The position numbers were made by a program, and so were the translations under genes. Below are positions 8,743 through 20,339 of a DNA stretch of 64,000 nucleotides, in pieces. The stretch is from Chryseobacterium aurantiacum. Its GTDB lineage: Bacteria; Bacteroidota; Bacteroidia; Flavobacteriales; Weeksellaceae. The DNA lies in the NCBI RefSeq assembly GCF_003020585.1, contig NZ_PXUE01000009.1, positions 1 through 64,000 of the forward strand. The letters run 5' to 3'. Position 1 is the first letter of the stretch, and each line of letters opens with the position of its first letter. Under the pieces are notes generated by a model. It was not told the DNA's origin. It saw nothing but the letters and a program-made list of their open reading frames with translations, and searched no databases.

Positions 8743-9852
8743 ATGTCATCAGCAAAACATTTTTTAGAACTGATCCAAAAATCCCGAAAAGGGAAATTTA
8801 AGATCTATATTGGGATGAGTGCAGGTGTCGGAAAAACATTCCGAATGCTTCAGGAAGCTCATTCCCTTTTACGAAACGGCATTGATGTAAAGATAGGCTA
8901 CATAGAAACCCATGATCGGGAAGAAACGGTAGCTCTTGTAGAGGGACTTCCGGAAATAGGAAGAAAATCAGTCTTTTATAAGGGGAAAAATCTAGAGGAA
9001 ATGGATCTTCAGGCTATTATTAATGAACATCCTGAAGTTGTTCTGGTGGATGAGCTTGCTCATACTAATGTAGAAGGGTCCAAAAATAAAAAAAGATGGC
9101 AGGATGTTTTGGAAATTCTGGATAATGGGATCAATGTCATCAGTGCCATGAATATCCAGCATATTGAAAGTCTGAATGAGGAAGTAAAAATAATAACAGG
9201 AGTTGAAGTTACAGAAAGAGTTCCCGATAAAATTCTGGCATTGGCTGATGAAGTAGTGAATATTGACCTCACTGCTGACGAATTGCTGACCAGATTAAAA
9301 GAAGGAAAAATCTATAAAAAAGAAAAAATTCAGACGGCGCTCAGTAATTTTTTCCAAAGCGGACATATTTTACAGCTTCGTGAGCTTGCTCTAAAGGAAG
9401 TTGCAACCCATGTGGAAAGGAAAGTGGAAACTGAGATTAAAACGGAGAATTTTAAACCCATAAAATTTTTGGCCTGTATCAGCAGTAATGAGAAGATTGC
9501 TAAAACAATCATTCGTAAAACAGCAAGATTGGCAAGCTATTACAATAGCCAGTGGATCGTTTTATACATTCAGAAACCCTCTGAAAATCCTGAAAAAATT
9601 GCATTGGATAAACAGCGGTATTTGATTAATAATTTTAATTTAGCACAGGAATTGGGTGCCAAGGTTGTCCGAATAAAAGAAAGCAGTGTTCATAACGGAA
9701 TTCTTGAATATGTAATTGCCCATAATATCACAACGGTCTGTATCGGAAAACCCCATGCAAAACTCTGGCAGCGTCTGTTTGGATACAGCTGGATTTATAG
9801 CCTAATGAACGGGCTGAATGAAAGACAGATAGATATTATTATTTTATCGTAA
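8743..9852 (+). CDS. kdpD: KdpD N-terminal sensor protein lacking the kinase half
   Basis: The 369 residues match only the cytoplasmic N-terminal half of KdpD. There is a KdpD domain with Walker A GMSAGVGKT (residues 24-32) and the conserved DELAHTNVEGSKNKKRWQD block, then a universal-stress-protein-like domain from about residue 230 to the end. Canonical KdpD has about 890 residues and continues into four membrane helices, a GAF-like domain and a histidine kinase, all absent here. The stop is clean and a separate kinase gene starts six bases later. The protein probably senses K+ or ATP status and controls that kinase in trans. Confidence 0.88.
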   Translation: MSSAKHFLELIQKSRKGKFKIYIGMSAGVGKTFRMLQEAHSLLRNGIDVKIGYIETHDREETVALVEGLPEIGRKSVFYKGKNLEEMDLQAIINEHPEVVLVDELAHTNVEGSKNKKRWQDVLEILDNGINVISAMNIQHIESLNEEVKIITGVEVTERVPDKILALADEVVNIDLTADELLTRLKEGKIYKKEKIQTALSNFFQSGHILQLRELALKEVATHVERKVETEIKTENFKPIKFLACISSNEKIAKTIIRKTARLASYYNSQWIVLYIQKPSENPEKIALDKQRYLINNFNLAQELGAKVVRIKESSVHNGILEYVIAHNITTVCIGKPHAKLWQRLFGYSWIYSLMNGLNERQIDIIILS

Positions 9853-9857
9853 AAGTA

Positions 9858-11573
9858 ATGAAACTTAAAACAAAACTTACCTTAGGCGTCGGCCTTTTAT
9901 TCTTACTGATTGTTCTGCTTTCAGTAATAGGTTCTGTATATATCAATAAATTAAAATCTGACACAGAGAAGATCCTTACGGCCAATTATAACAGTCTGGA
10001 ATTTTCCAAAAATATGCTTCTCGCACTGGACCATATAAGTATTGATAGTACTGTGGCCATTGCAGACTTTCAGAAAAATAACAAGCTTCAGGAAAAAAAT
10101 CTTACTGAGTTTGGAGAGAAAGAGGCTACCCAGAATCTGAATCTGCATTTCAATAGTTATTTAAAAGAACCTAATTTCAATAAGGAAAAACTGATTCGGG
10201 AAGATCTGGCAAAAATAATGTCCCTCAATATGAAAGGGATTGAAAGAAAAAGTGATATTGCCATTATTACAGCAGAAAATGCCACCTTTTGGATTGTCAG
10301 CCTGGGAACGGTATGTTTTTTAATTGCTTTTATTTTGCTTTTCAACCTGCCACAGACCATTGCAGAACCTATCAATCAATTAACATTCAGTATCAGACAA
10401 ATTGCTGATAAAAACTATAATGAAAGGGTCCATTTTAAAGGAAGTGAGGAATTTAACAGCCTTGCAGAGTCTTTTAATGTGATGGCCGAAAAGCTTCAGG
10501 AATATGAAAGCAGTACTCTTTCCCAGCAATTGATGGAGAAAAAACGGATTGAAACATTGGTGAATAACATGCATGATGCAGTAATTGGCCTGGATGAAAA
10601 TCATTTTATCTATATGATTAATGATGAAGCCTTAAAAATTACCAATCTTCGTAAAGAGGAGATTATCGGAAAAACGGCTCATGAAGTTGCGGTGAATAAT
10701 GATTTGATGCGGGAATTGCTGAAAAATATCGATCATCCGGTTAAAGAGCCTATTAAGATTGTCAGAGACAACAAAGAAAATTATTTTGAACAGGATATTG
10801 TGCCCATCAATATTGTGAGAACCGGAGAAAAGGAGAAGAAATATATTGGTAAAGTAATTTTGCTGCGAAATATTACCCCTTTCAAGGAACTGGATTTTGC
10901 TAAAACTAACTTTATTGCCACTATTTCACATGAACTGAAAACTCCAATATCAGCTATAAAAATGGGCGTACAGTTATTGGGCAATCAAAAATTTGGAGAA
11001 CTTAATGCACAGCAGCAGGAGCTGCTCAAAAGTATCAATGAAGATGGACAGCGTTTGTTGGATATTACAGGTGAACTTCTGAATCTTTCGCAGGTAGAAT
11101 CCGGAAATATTCGATTAATGGTTGAAAAATGTTCACCGAAGGAAATTGTACAGACAGCCGTAAAAAATGTCGAAAAACTGGCAGAACAGAAGAACATTTC
11201 AATCAGTACGGACTATTTATCGGAAGAAACAGATTTTATAACAGCAGATTTTGACAAAACAGTTTGGGTAATGAATAACTTTCTTACCAATGCCATAAAA
11301 CATTCTTTTCAGGACGAAAGCATCCAAATTATAGTGGAAAGAGACGAGTCATTCATCCAATTTAATATTAAGGACACTGGAAGTGGTATTGATGAAAAGT
11401 ATCATCGTCAGATCTTTGATCGTTATTTTCAGGTTCCTGGAGAACATCAGAATGGAACCGGACTTGGTCTGGCAATCTCAAAAAATTTCATCGAAAAACA
11501 AAATGGCGAAATTGGAGTGAAGAGTACGCTGAATAATGGAAGTACCTTTTATTTCAGGTTACCGGTTGCTTAA
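9858..11573 (+). CDS. Membrane histidine kinase with HAMP and PAS domains, partner of split KdpD
   Basis: The 571-residue protein has a first membrane helix (about 6-29), a periplasmic segment of about 110 residues, a second helix (142-166), HAMP, PAS (about 230-340), a HisKA domain with the phosphorylated histidine in SHELKTP (His358), and an ATPase domain with NAIKHS, DTGSGI and GTGLGLAI. It follows the truncated KdpD by six bases. It likely passes phosphate to the sigma-54 response regulator at the other end of the locus. The partner choice is an inference from context. Confidence 0.88.
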   Translation: MKLKTKLTLGVGLLFLLIVLLSVIGSVYINKLKSDTEKILTANYNSLEFSKNMLLALDHISIDSTVAIADFQKNNKLQEKNLTEFGEKEATQNLNLHFNSYLKEPNFNKEKLIREDLAKIMSLNMKGIERKSDIAIITAENATFWIVSLGTVCFLIAFILLFNLPQTIAEPINQLTFSIRQIADKNYNERVHFKGSEEFNSLAESFNVMAEKLQEYESSTLSQQLMEKKRIETLVNNMHDAVIGLDENHFIYMINDEALKITNLRKEEIIGKTAHEVAVNNDLMRELLKNIDHPVKEPIKIVRDNKENYFEQDIVPINIVRTGEKEKKYIGKVILLRNITPFKELDFAKTNFIATISHELKTPISAIKMGVQLLGNQKFGELNAQQQELLKSINEDGQRLLDITGELLNLSQVESGNIRLMVEKCSPKEIVQTAVKNVEKLAEQKNISISTDYLSEETDFITADFDKTVWVMNNFLTNAIKHSFQDESIQIIVERDESFIQFNIKDTGSGIDEKYHRQIFDRYFQVPGEHQNGTGLGLAISKNFIEKQNGEIGVKSTLNNGSTFYFRLPVA

Positions 11574-11636
11574 ATTTTATATGTTTTGATGAGAAAGAAC
11601 TCGGTTTATTAAAAAAATGATTGGCCAATATTCTTT

Positions 11637-11644
11637 TATATTTG
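11637..11644 (+). promoter_or_regulatory. -7 promoter element
   Basis: TATATTTG matches TAnnTTTG and lies 16 bases before the ATG at 11661. Confidence 0.55.
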
Positions 11645-11660
11645 CTGACAAATTAATGAT

Positions 11661-12125
11661 ATGAGAAAAAAAATAAATCTATTCATTGTATTATTCTTCA
11701 TCATAATGAGTACGCAGATTTCTGCCCAGACTTTTACATTAGAGGAGCTTGCAGCATTCAATAAGCTTGAAATGTCTGATTTTAAAAAGGAAATGAAAAA
11801 GCTTAACTATGGTTTTTATGACAAAACAGAAGGCTTAGGTTTCGTTTTAAACGAATATGAGGCTCCCGACTACAAATCTAAGATTGGGAAATTTGTATTT
11901 GCAGAAGAAAAATCGGAGGACAGAATTGAGTATGAATTTAAGACTAAAAAAGAATATGATCAATACCTTAAAATAATCCTGGCTTCCGGCTATAAGGAGA
12001 CGGAAAAAGGAAAGACCATCACCAAAGACTCTTATATAGATTATTATAAAAATAAAGAACACATCAGGCTGATTACCCCCAAAGCCGGCGTAAACAATCC
12101 TTATACAATTCTTGTATTTAAATAA
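11661..12125 (+). CDS. Small secreted protein of unknown function
   Basis: I do not recognise the family. The 154-residue protein has a clear signal peptide (INLFIVLFFIIMSTQISAQ) and a mature part of about 130 residues rich in Lys, Glu and Tyr, without cysteines or obvious catalytic motifs. It has its own -7 element and ends at a bidirectional terminator, so it is probably a single-gene unit exported to the periplasm or beyond. A convergent gene for a type IX-secreted protein follows. Confidence 0.7.
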   Translation: MRKKINLFIVLFFIIMSTQISAQTFTLEELAAFNKLEMSDFKKEMKKLNYGFYDKTEGLGFVLNEYEAPDYKSKIGKFVFAEEKSEDRIEYEFKTKKEYDQYLKIILASGYKETEKGKTITKDSYIDYYKNKEHIRLITPKAGVNNPYTILVFK

Positions 12126-12144
12126 TATACCTTTACTAAATATA

Positions 12145-12173
12145 AAAGGCTGCGAAAATCATTTGCAGCCTTT
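12145..12173. terminator. Bidirectional terminator between convergent genes
   Basis: Stem AAAGGCTGC / GCAGCCTTT encloses 11 bases. T-rich sequence follows on the plus strand (TTTGTTATAGTTTG) and on the minus strand (TTTTATATTTA), so it can serve both flanking genes. Confidence 0.75.
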
Positions 12174-12194
12174 GTTATAGTTTGTTTTGTAATC

Positions 12195-14660
12195 TTAATC
12201 TTTAATGAACTTCAATAGTGAAACTTTATCTTTTAAGAATAATTTAATCAGATAATTTCCTTTAGGCAGATGAGAAACGTCTACTGAGTTTCCTTTTGTT
12301 CCCATAGAAGTAATAACTCTTCCGGCTGTATCATAAATTTCAACTTTAGTCACTTCATTGGTAGATTTAACATACAGTATATCTTTTGCAGGATTAGGAT
12401 AGATGCTTATTCTATTCTTGTTATTTTCGGTCTCGGAAGTAGCCAATGTACTTTCAACTGATGTTGTATACGTGTTGGTTACAATAGGAGCATTATAATC
12501 AAAGTAAATTTTTGCCGTATTACTGAAAGTATCTCCAATATTCAAAGTAGATTTTGTCTTTATCTTGAATGCAACATATCCATCATTATGGTCATTATCA
12601 AAAGGAAGCTGAATATTTTCAAAAATAAATTCTACAATATTCGGAGATCTGATTTCTGTTACAAAATTATGGCTTCCGTTTAATGCAACCAGAGAAGACA
12701 GATCAAATTTTGAAATATCAATTTCATCCTTTACGACGATGTTTTTGGCATTGCCTGTTCCTGTATTTTCAAATCGAATCAGATAATGAACATAATCTCC
12801 AACTTGGGTTTTTGCAATAGACGTTCCCTCAAGACAAGTTTTATCATTAGGATCAAAAGAATTAACAACTGTTTGATGTAATGTAAAACGATTGTCAAGA
12901 GGTTTTTCATCTGTTGCTCCATTGATTTGTGCTACATAATGTAGAATGTCACCACTATTCACAGGGGTAGTATGTGTTGGAGTATTTAACTTTAGAGTGG
13001 CCGTGATTTCTCTTGTTTCAAAAGGAAGAAGATTAGTGAAATTCCAGCCGAGAACTCCTGTAGATTGAGAAGCGGGAGCTACTGTTGCATTCTGATAAAC
13101 CATTCGATTCTGATCAAAATTAAAATAAATATTTCCGGATTGTGCTCCTGTTCCTTTGTTTTTATAAACTATTTTATATTGAGTGTCAAATCCGGGAACT
13201 GCAGATATTATTGGGATAACAGTAACTTCAAGGTCATTATGAGTGCCATTGGCTGTCAAACAGAAATTTTGTACTACAGGACTAGGTTGATTGGGAAAGT
13301 TGACGCTTATGGAAGGTGGAGTGACTGTAAAATAATTAGGGTTTTCTAACACAGGGGTAAGAGTATGTATTCCGGACTGTAGTGGAATTGAATAATTAGC
13401 TGAAGTATTTCCTATGAAACTTCCTGAAGTAGTTGCACTTGTAATATTAAATTTTTGCAATGCTTTACCCGGATCACCAATGTCACAGCCATTATTGTTA
13501 CTGTCATATTTTGTATTTCCCTGAGCGACATAGAATATTCCGCCCGGAGTAAATGAGCAATAATTTGTTGTTTTATAAGTGGAGAAAAAATAATTGGAAC
13601 TATCTATCATACCTTGTATCATATCCTGTTCATTGTAATCGCAACAAATTACAAGATTGGGATTAAAAACTATACCTGTTCCGTTATTTTGCTGAGCTTT
13701 ACCATTTTTTAAATTAAGAAAACTCATATTGTTTGAGCTGCAGTTGATATTATAAAATTCAGGATTTTGGGATAGATCAAGAGATTGAATTGAATTATTA
13801 TTACAATTGAGTGTATTTAAAAGAGGATATATGGAGAGATTAAGGCTTGTGAGCTGATTGTATCCGCAATAAATCATTTTCATATCGGGGCAACCGGGCA
13901 TACTTAAGTTTGTTAAGTGATTGTTTTCACAGTAAACAACACGAAGCTTGCTTTGATTTTGAATATTGAGAGCTGATAGATTATTTTTGCTGACATCTAT
14001 GATCTCCATGTTGGAATTTGCAAAGTTAATGGATGAAAGCAAAGAATTGTTTTTCAGGTAAAAAACAAAAATACTCTGCAGATTAGAAGCATCAAATGTT
14101 GTAAGTTGTGTATTTTCTATATCCAATTCTACAATATTTGAAGATCCGGAAATATTGACATGGGTTAAAGGGGTATTAAAAATGTACAAATATTTTAAAG
14201 AGAGTCTATTTTGTAAATCCAATGAAGTTAATGCTGTATTATTGCAATAAAACCTGTATATATTATTACAGTTGGTAAGATTCAGGGAATTTAGCTGTAA
14301 CATTCCATCAAAACTTAATTCTGATAAAAAAGGATTAGAGCTCAGATTTAGGGATGATATATTATTCCCGGAAATATCCAGCCCTCCTAAATTTCCAAAG
14401 GCAGAGATTCCTGTCAGATCTGATATTCCTCCACCATAAAGTCGCAGTTTTCCTACCTGTAAAGCTTCGGATATTTCAATTTCTCCATTGTTATTCGTAT
14501 CAATTTTCATGTTGAAATTACCGGAATTTGTTGATGCAATACTATTGGTAACATCTGCTGACAATAATTTTGCTTTAAAATTAGCATCGGGAATATTGAC
14601 AATCTGTGACTGAAGGATAGAAAATATAGTCAGTAGAATAACTGAGTAGAGTTTTTTCAT
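12195..14660 (-). CDS. Secreted leucine-rich-repeat protein with type IX sorting domain
   Basis: The protein has 821 residues. A signal peptide is followed by irregular leucine-rich repeats (about 60-320, units such as SLNLSSNPFLSEL and LDLSQNPEF). Next comes a long beta-sandwich region with DUF11/conserved-repeat features (NDLEVTVIP, SFDPNDKTCLEG, VHYLIRFENTGTG). The C terminus of about 75 residues (ISIYPNPAKDIL ... LPKGNYLIKL) is a type A sorting domain of the type IX secretion system. The mature protein should be surface-attached or released; leucine-rich repeats suggest binding to a protein or glycan partner. Confidence 0.88.
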   Translation of the reverse strand: MKKLYSVILLTIFSILQSQIVNIPDANFKAKLLSADVTNSIASTNSGNFNMKIDTNNNGEIEISEALQVGKLRLYGGGISDLTGISAFGNLGGLDISGNNISSLNLSSNPFLSELSFDGMLQLNSLNLTNCNNIYRFYCNNTALTSLDLQNRLSLKYLYIFNTPLTHVNISGSSNIVELDIENTQLTTFDASNLQSIFVFYLKNNSLLSSINFANSNMEIIDVSKNNLSALNIQNQSKLRVVYCENNHLTNLSMPGCPDMKMIYCGYNQLTSLNLSIYPLLNTLNCNNNSIQSLDLSQNPEFYNINCSSNNMSFLNLKNGKAQQNNGTGIVFNPNLVICCDYNEQDMIQGMIDSSNYFFSTYKTTNYCSFTPGGIFYVAQGNTKYDSNNNGCDIGDPGKALQKFNITSATTSGSFIGNTSANYSIPLQSGIHTLTPVLENPNYFTVTPPSISVNFPNQPSPVVQNFCLTANGTHNDLEVTVIPIISAVPGFDTQYKIVYKNKGTGAQSGNIYFNFDQNRMVYQNATVAPASQSTGVLGWNFTNLLPFETREITATLKLNTPTHTTPVNSGDILHYVAQINGATDEKPLDNRFTLHQTVVNSFDPNDKTCLEGTSIAKTQVGDYVHYLIRFENTGTGNAKNIVVKDEIDISKFDLSSLVALNGSHNFVTEIRSPNIVEFIFENIQLPFDNDHNDGYVAFKIKTKSTLNIGDTFSNTAKIYFDYNAPIVTNTYTTSVESTLATSETENNKNRISIYPNPAKDILYVKSTNEVTKVEIYDTAGRVITSMGTKGNSVDVSHLPKGNYLIKLFLKDKVSLLKFIKD

Positions 14661-14710
14661 GGTTAAGATGGTTACGTTTTAGTTTTTATTATTTGATTAC
14701 AAATCAAAAG

Positions 14711-14718
14711 CAAATGTA
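14711..14718 (-). promoter_or_regulatory. -7 promoter element of the LRR gene
   Basis: On the minus strand TACATTTG matches TAnnTTTG, about 50 bases before the ATG at 14660. Confidence 0.5.
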
Positions 14719-14795
14719 AACTTTTAAGTGATTACTTTGTATTTTTTACGCTTTGTTTTTATCTGATTTAAAATAACCTCGTCCAATTAATGAAA

Positions 14796-14826
14796 CAAAA
14801 AAAGCTGTGAAATTTATCACAGCTTT
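14796..14826 (-). terminator. Terminator of ligA
   Basis: Perfect 10-bp stem AAAGCTGTGA / TCACAGCTTT with a six-base loop. Read on the minus strand it is followed by TTTTTTTG. It lies 32 bases after the ligA stop. Confidence 0.85.
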
Positions 14827-14857
14827 ATATCATATTAACTTATAAAATAATTAGTCA

Positions 14858-16903
<2,046 letters not shown>

Positions 16904-16997
16904 TCATTTAAAAAAATAACAGAATTAAATATTACCGGAAAATTAAAAATACGTAATGTCCCACAACAAACTGGTTACCCAACGAATAGAATATTTG

Positions 16998-17063
16998 TTT
17001 AAAGTAATTTAACATAACGTTCTAATTTAATTAAGAAAATGTTAAAATTCTCTTAAATAGCCA
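16998..17063 (+). promoter_or_regulatory. Six-unit 11-bp repeat array (Pho-box-like operator)
   Basis: Six contiguous 11-mers start with TT and an A/T-rich block: TTTAAAGTAAT, TTAACATAACG, TTCTAATTTAA, TTAAGAAAATG, TTAAAATTCTC, TTAAATAGCCA. The last starts 27 bases before the -7 box. An 11-bp period of TTAACA-like half-sites is how PhoB/PhoP-type regulators bind. The same array in the same position stands before the susC-like gene at 21447. The regulator identity is inferred. Confidence 0.6.
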
Positions 17064-17079
17064 GCCTGAAAAGTCACGA

Positions 17080-17087
17080 TACCTTTG
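17080..17087 (+). promoter_or_regulatory. -7 promoter element of the Oar-like receptor gene
   Basis: TACCTTTG matches TAnnTTTG and lies 18 bases before the ATG at 17106. No -33 TTTG is present; the repeat array occupies that position, as expected for an activator-dependent promoter. Confidence 0.65.
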
Positions 17088-17105
17088 CGCATCTAATGCT
17101 AATAA

Positions 17106-20100
17106 ATGAGAAAAGTAAAGATTGTATTGGGGTTGTTGTTTTTAGGACTTGGAACAATGGCTTATGCACAAACCACACAGGCTTCCATCGTAGGAAAAGT
17201 GACAGGGCCGGGAAGTTCGGCTCAGGAAAAAGTGAAAGTTACGATTGTAAATGAATCTACAGGGTTCAGAACAGAGACAGAAACAAACTCAAAGGGAGAG
17301 TATATCTTTAAGGAAATCCCCCTTGGAGGCCCTTATACAGTCATTGTAAATGATGATAAAAAAGAAGGATACAGTGTGAACTTCGGAGATCAGGTTACCG
17401 TAAACATGAACCTGGGAGGAGAAAAGGAAATAGAAGAGGTCAAAATTACCGGAAATCTAAAGAACAAAATTGGAAACTTAGGAGCTGCTACAGCTATTTC
17501 TGCAAAAAATATTGGGATACTTCCTGTAAACGGACGAAACTTTGCGAGTCTTACGGATCTTTCTCCTTTAAGTGGGAAAAACGGAAGTATTTCAGGTCAG
17601 CTTGGATCTTCTACCAATTTTACTATTGATGGAATGACCGCGAAGAACCCTACTTCTGCGGGAGCTACTACCAGCCGAAGCGGTGCCCCTTTTTCTATTT
17701 CAATTGAAGCAGTACGTGAATTTAAGATTACGACCAACCAATATGATGTTACATTAGGGAGAAGTGGCGGTGGAACAGTAAGTGCCGTTACCAAATCAGG
17801 TACCAATAAATTTTCCGGAAGTGCCTGGGAATATTTAAGAACCAACTGGCTTTCCAGTCCGTACGATATTAGAGGAAATAAGAGAGAGAATGATTTCTCT
17901 ACTTCTCAGTTTGGATTCACTTTGGGAGGTCCCATCATTAAAAATAAATTACACTTCTTTGTAGCCTGGGATCACCAGCTGGATTCAAGGCCATTACAGA
18001 TTGCAGATATCAAATCGCAGGATGATGAGAAAAGATTGAACATTAATTCAGGAACTCTTAATAAGTTTTTGGATATTGCAAGATCCAAGTATGGAGTAGG
18101 AAATACACCTCAATTTGGAAGCTTTGATAAGGTAAGAAATTCTGATGCTGCATTTCTACGTTTAGACTGGCAGATTAATGAGAAGCATTTGTTGACCCTA
18201 AGAAATAACTTCACCCACGATCTGAATAAAAACGGGCTTGCTGATAATACAAGCATTAACTTCTTTGAATCTTATGGAAATGATAAAAACCTTGATAACA
18301 GTTTGTTATTAACGCTAAGGTCAAATCTGAAGCCTAATTTAACCAACGAATTAAAAGCTCAATATCTATATACATTTCAGGATAGTTACCAAAATAATGA
18401 ACTCGGAAAGCCTGTTCCAAGAGCAATTGTAGAAAATATTTCCACTCCCGGCCTAGGAGCTACCAATATTCAGTTTGGAGGGCATCGTTTTGCGCAGGAA
18501 AGCTTTAAAAACAATGTATTTCAGATTGTAGATAACCTTTACTACAATACAGATAAGGTTAAATATACTTTCGGGGCTGATTTGATGTACACTTCATCCA
18601 AATCAATATACGGAAGTGAAGTGAATGGAAGATTCCACTTCAGAGAAAATATTACAACCAATCCGGGTAATAACCTTTATAATTTTGAAAACCTCATTCC
18701 TTATAGATTCTATAGAGAGGTTCCTTTAATGGATGATATCTCTGTAAGATCCAGTATCTGGAACATCGGGCTGTATGGGCAATTCCAGACAAAGATTGCA
18801 AAAGGCCTTGATTTGATGGCGGGGATAAGATTGGATTACGGAGGATACCCGAAAGCCGAGTTCAATCAGAAGTTGTTTGATGAAATGGGAATCCGAACAG
18901 ATAATAAAATCAAATCATTTGTTATCCAGCCTAGATTCCAGTTTGATTGGAATATCAATGAAGATAATAAGGACTTCATTAAGTTTGGAGCCGGGATATT
19001 CTCTTCGGATATCAACAATTATATGATCATCAACAATCTTGTATTTGATGGAAAACATTTGGCAACCGTAGATGTAGATCCGGCAGTTGCAGGTCTTATT
19101 CCTGATTTCTTTGGCTACAGAGATAATTATAATACGGTGCCTACACTTCCTAAGGATCAAATGCCAACAATTAACTATACAGGAAAAGATGCTAAAATCC
19201 CGATTGTTTATAAGGCTAATATTTCTTATACCCACTTCTTTAATGAAAGATTCCGGGCAGGAGTTGCCGGTTATATGGCATTAGGAAGAAATAACTACTA
19301 TTATTACGACAGAAATATGGTATCCAACCCTTTCTTTACCCTGGATAATGAGGGAGGAAGAGGTGTATATGTTCCAATTTCGACAATAAAAGGAACAAAA
19401 TTGGACTGGAAAGAAGGAAGAATTAATAACAATTTCGGAAGAGTACTGGAATTGGTAAGTGATGGTAAGGTAAATCAGTTCTCTTTCGTATTAGATACAA
19501 GTTACCGTTATTGGAAAGACGGAGAGATCACAGCAAGTTATACATGGTCAGACATCAAGGATAATACTTCCTATAACGGAAACGTAGCCAATTCTGCAAC
19601 ATTATCAACCCTTATTCAGAGTGATCCTAGAGATTTAAGAATGACTTATTCTGACAATCAGTTCCGTAATAAAGTAGTTATCTATGGAAATTCACCTACT
19701 ATTGCAGGATTTACATTGGGTCTTAGGTATTCAGGAATTGGAGGAACACGTTTCTCTATGACCTCAGGAGGAAACATTAACGGAGACTTTGTAGACACCA
19801 ATGATCTAGCCTATATCTTCCCCAATATCGCAGAATCCATCGTGAATGATCCTCAGGTAGGGCAGGCATTGAAAGATTATGTGAATGAATACAACGGTAA
19901 AATAGCAGAACGTAATGGAGGAAAGAATGGATTCTATGGAGTTTGGGACGTACGTGTAGCCAAGAAAATTAAATTTGACAAAATTGGAGCCTTTGAGCTT
20001 TCTGTAGATATCTTCAACGTAGCGAACCTGCTTAATAAAGAATGGGGAGTCAACGAGTCATATGGAAACACTTCCATGTACAGAATCAAAAGCTTCAACC

Positions 20101-20207
20101 AGACAACCAGACAGTTTGAGTATGAAAAGAATATCAGTGGAAGCGGTTTGGCGCCACTGTCAGGAAATCCATATCAGATTCAGATTGGAGCAAAGTATAG
20201 TTTTTAA
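17106..20207 (+). CDS. Oar-like TonB-dependent outer-membrane receptor
   Basis: This 1033-residue protein has a signal peptide ending in YAQ and a carboxypeptidase-regulatory-like domain (about 24-110). A plug domain follows (GRNFASLTDLSPL ... NFTIDGMTAKNP ... SIEAVREFKI), then a large 22-strand-type barrel ending in GAKYSF with a C-terminal Phe. The plug sequence is of the Oar family, whose members import or export undefined ligands. The six-unit array before it and the phosphodiesterase after it suggest uptake of a phosphorus-containing nutrient, which is an inference. A hairpin follows the stop. Confidence 0.88.
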   Translation: MRKVKIVLGLLFLGLGTMAYAQTTQASIVGKVTGPGSSAQEKVKVTIVNESTGFRTETETNSKGEYIFKEIPLGGPYTVIVNDDKKEGYSVNFGDQVTVNMNLGGEKEIEEVKITGNLKNKIGNLGAATAISAKNIGILPVNGRNFASLTDLSPLSGKNGSISGQLGSSTNFTIDGMTAKNPTSAGATTSRSGAPFSISIEAVREFKITTNQYDVTLGRSGGGTVSAVTKSGTNKFSGSAWEYLRTNWLSSPYDIRGNKRENDFSTSQFGFTLGGPIIKNKLHFFVAWDHQLDSRPLQIADIKSQDDEKRLNINSGTLNKFLDIARSKYGVGNTPQFGSFDKVRNSDAAFLRLDWQINEKHLLTLRNNFTHDLNKNGLADNTSINFFESYGNDKNLDNSLLLTLRSNLKPNLTNELKAQYLYTFQDSYQNNELGKPVPRAIVENISTPGLGATNIQFGGHRFAQESFKNNVFQIVDNLYYNTDKVKYTFGADLMYTSSKSIYGSEVNGRFHFRENITTNPGNNLYNFENLIPYRFYREVPLMDDISVRSSIWNIGLYGQFQTKIAKGLDLMAGIRLDYGGYPKAEFNQKLFDEMGIRTDNKIKSFVIQPRFQFDWNINEDNKDFIKFGAGIFSSDINNYMIINNLVFDGKHLATVDVDPAVAGLIPDFFGYRDNYNTVPTLPKDQMPTINYTGKDAKIPIVYKANISYTHFFNERFRAGVAGYMALGRNNYYYYDRNMVSNPFFTLDNEGGRGVYVPISTIKGTKLDWKEGRINNNFGRVLELVSDGKVNQFSFVLDTSYRYWKDGEITASYTWSDIKDNTSYNGNVANSATLSTLIQSDPRDLRMTYSDNQFRNKVVIYGNSPTIAGFTLGLRYSGIGGTRFSMTSGGNINGDFVDTNDLAYIFPNIAESIVNDPQVGQALKDYVNEYNGKIAERNGGKNGFYGVWDVRVAKKIKFDKIGAFELSVDIFNVANLLNKEWGVNESYGNTSMYRIKSFNQTTRQFEYEKNISGSGLAPLSGNPYQIQIGAKYSF

Positions 20208-20223
20208 ACAGTAATCATTTTTT

Positions 20224-20261
20224 AAACCACAGAAGACTTAAAAGGCTGTCTTTTGTGGTTT
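20224..20261 (+). terminator. Hairpin after the Oar-like receptor gene
   Basis: Stem AAACCACAGAAGAC / GTCTTTTGTGGTTT (14 bp, one G-T pair) with a 10-base loop. The sequence after it is only moderately T-rich, so termination may be partial and the phosphodiesterase gene may be read through. Confidence 0.65.
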
Positions 20262-20339
20262 ATATTTCTCAATAAGTCTCATATTAACTACCTTTATCAA
20301 AAGTTTCGGGACTTTGTTTTTAATTATCTAAATTATATT

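Noticed and set aside
12195-14660. LRR protein considered as an internalin-like adhesin
   Set aside because: The repeats are irregular and the C terminus is a type IX sorting domain; an adhesin role cannot be supported from sequence.
20253-20339. Upstream extension of the phosphodiesterase frame
   Set aside because: It overlaps the hairpin after the receptor gene and would bury the signal peptide.
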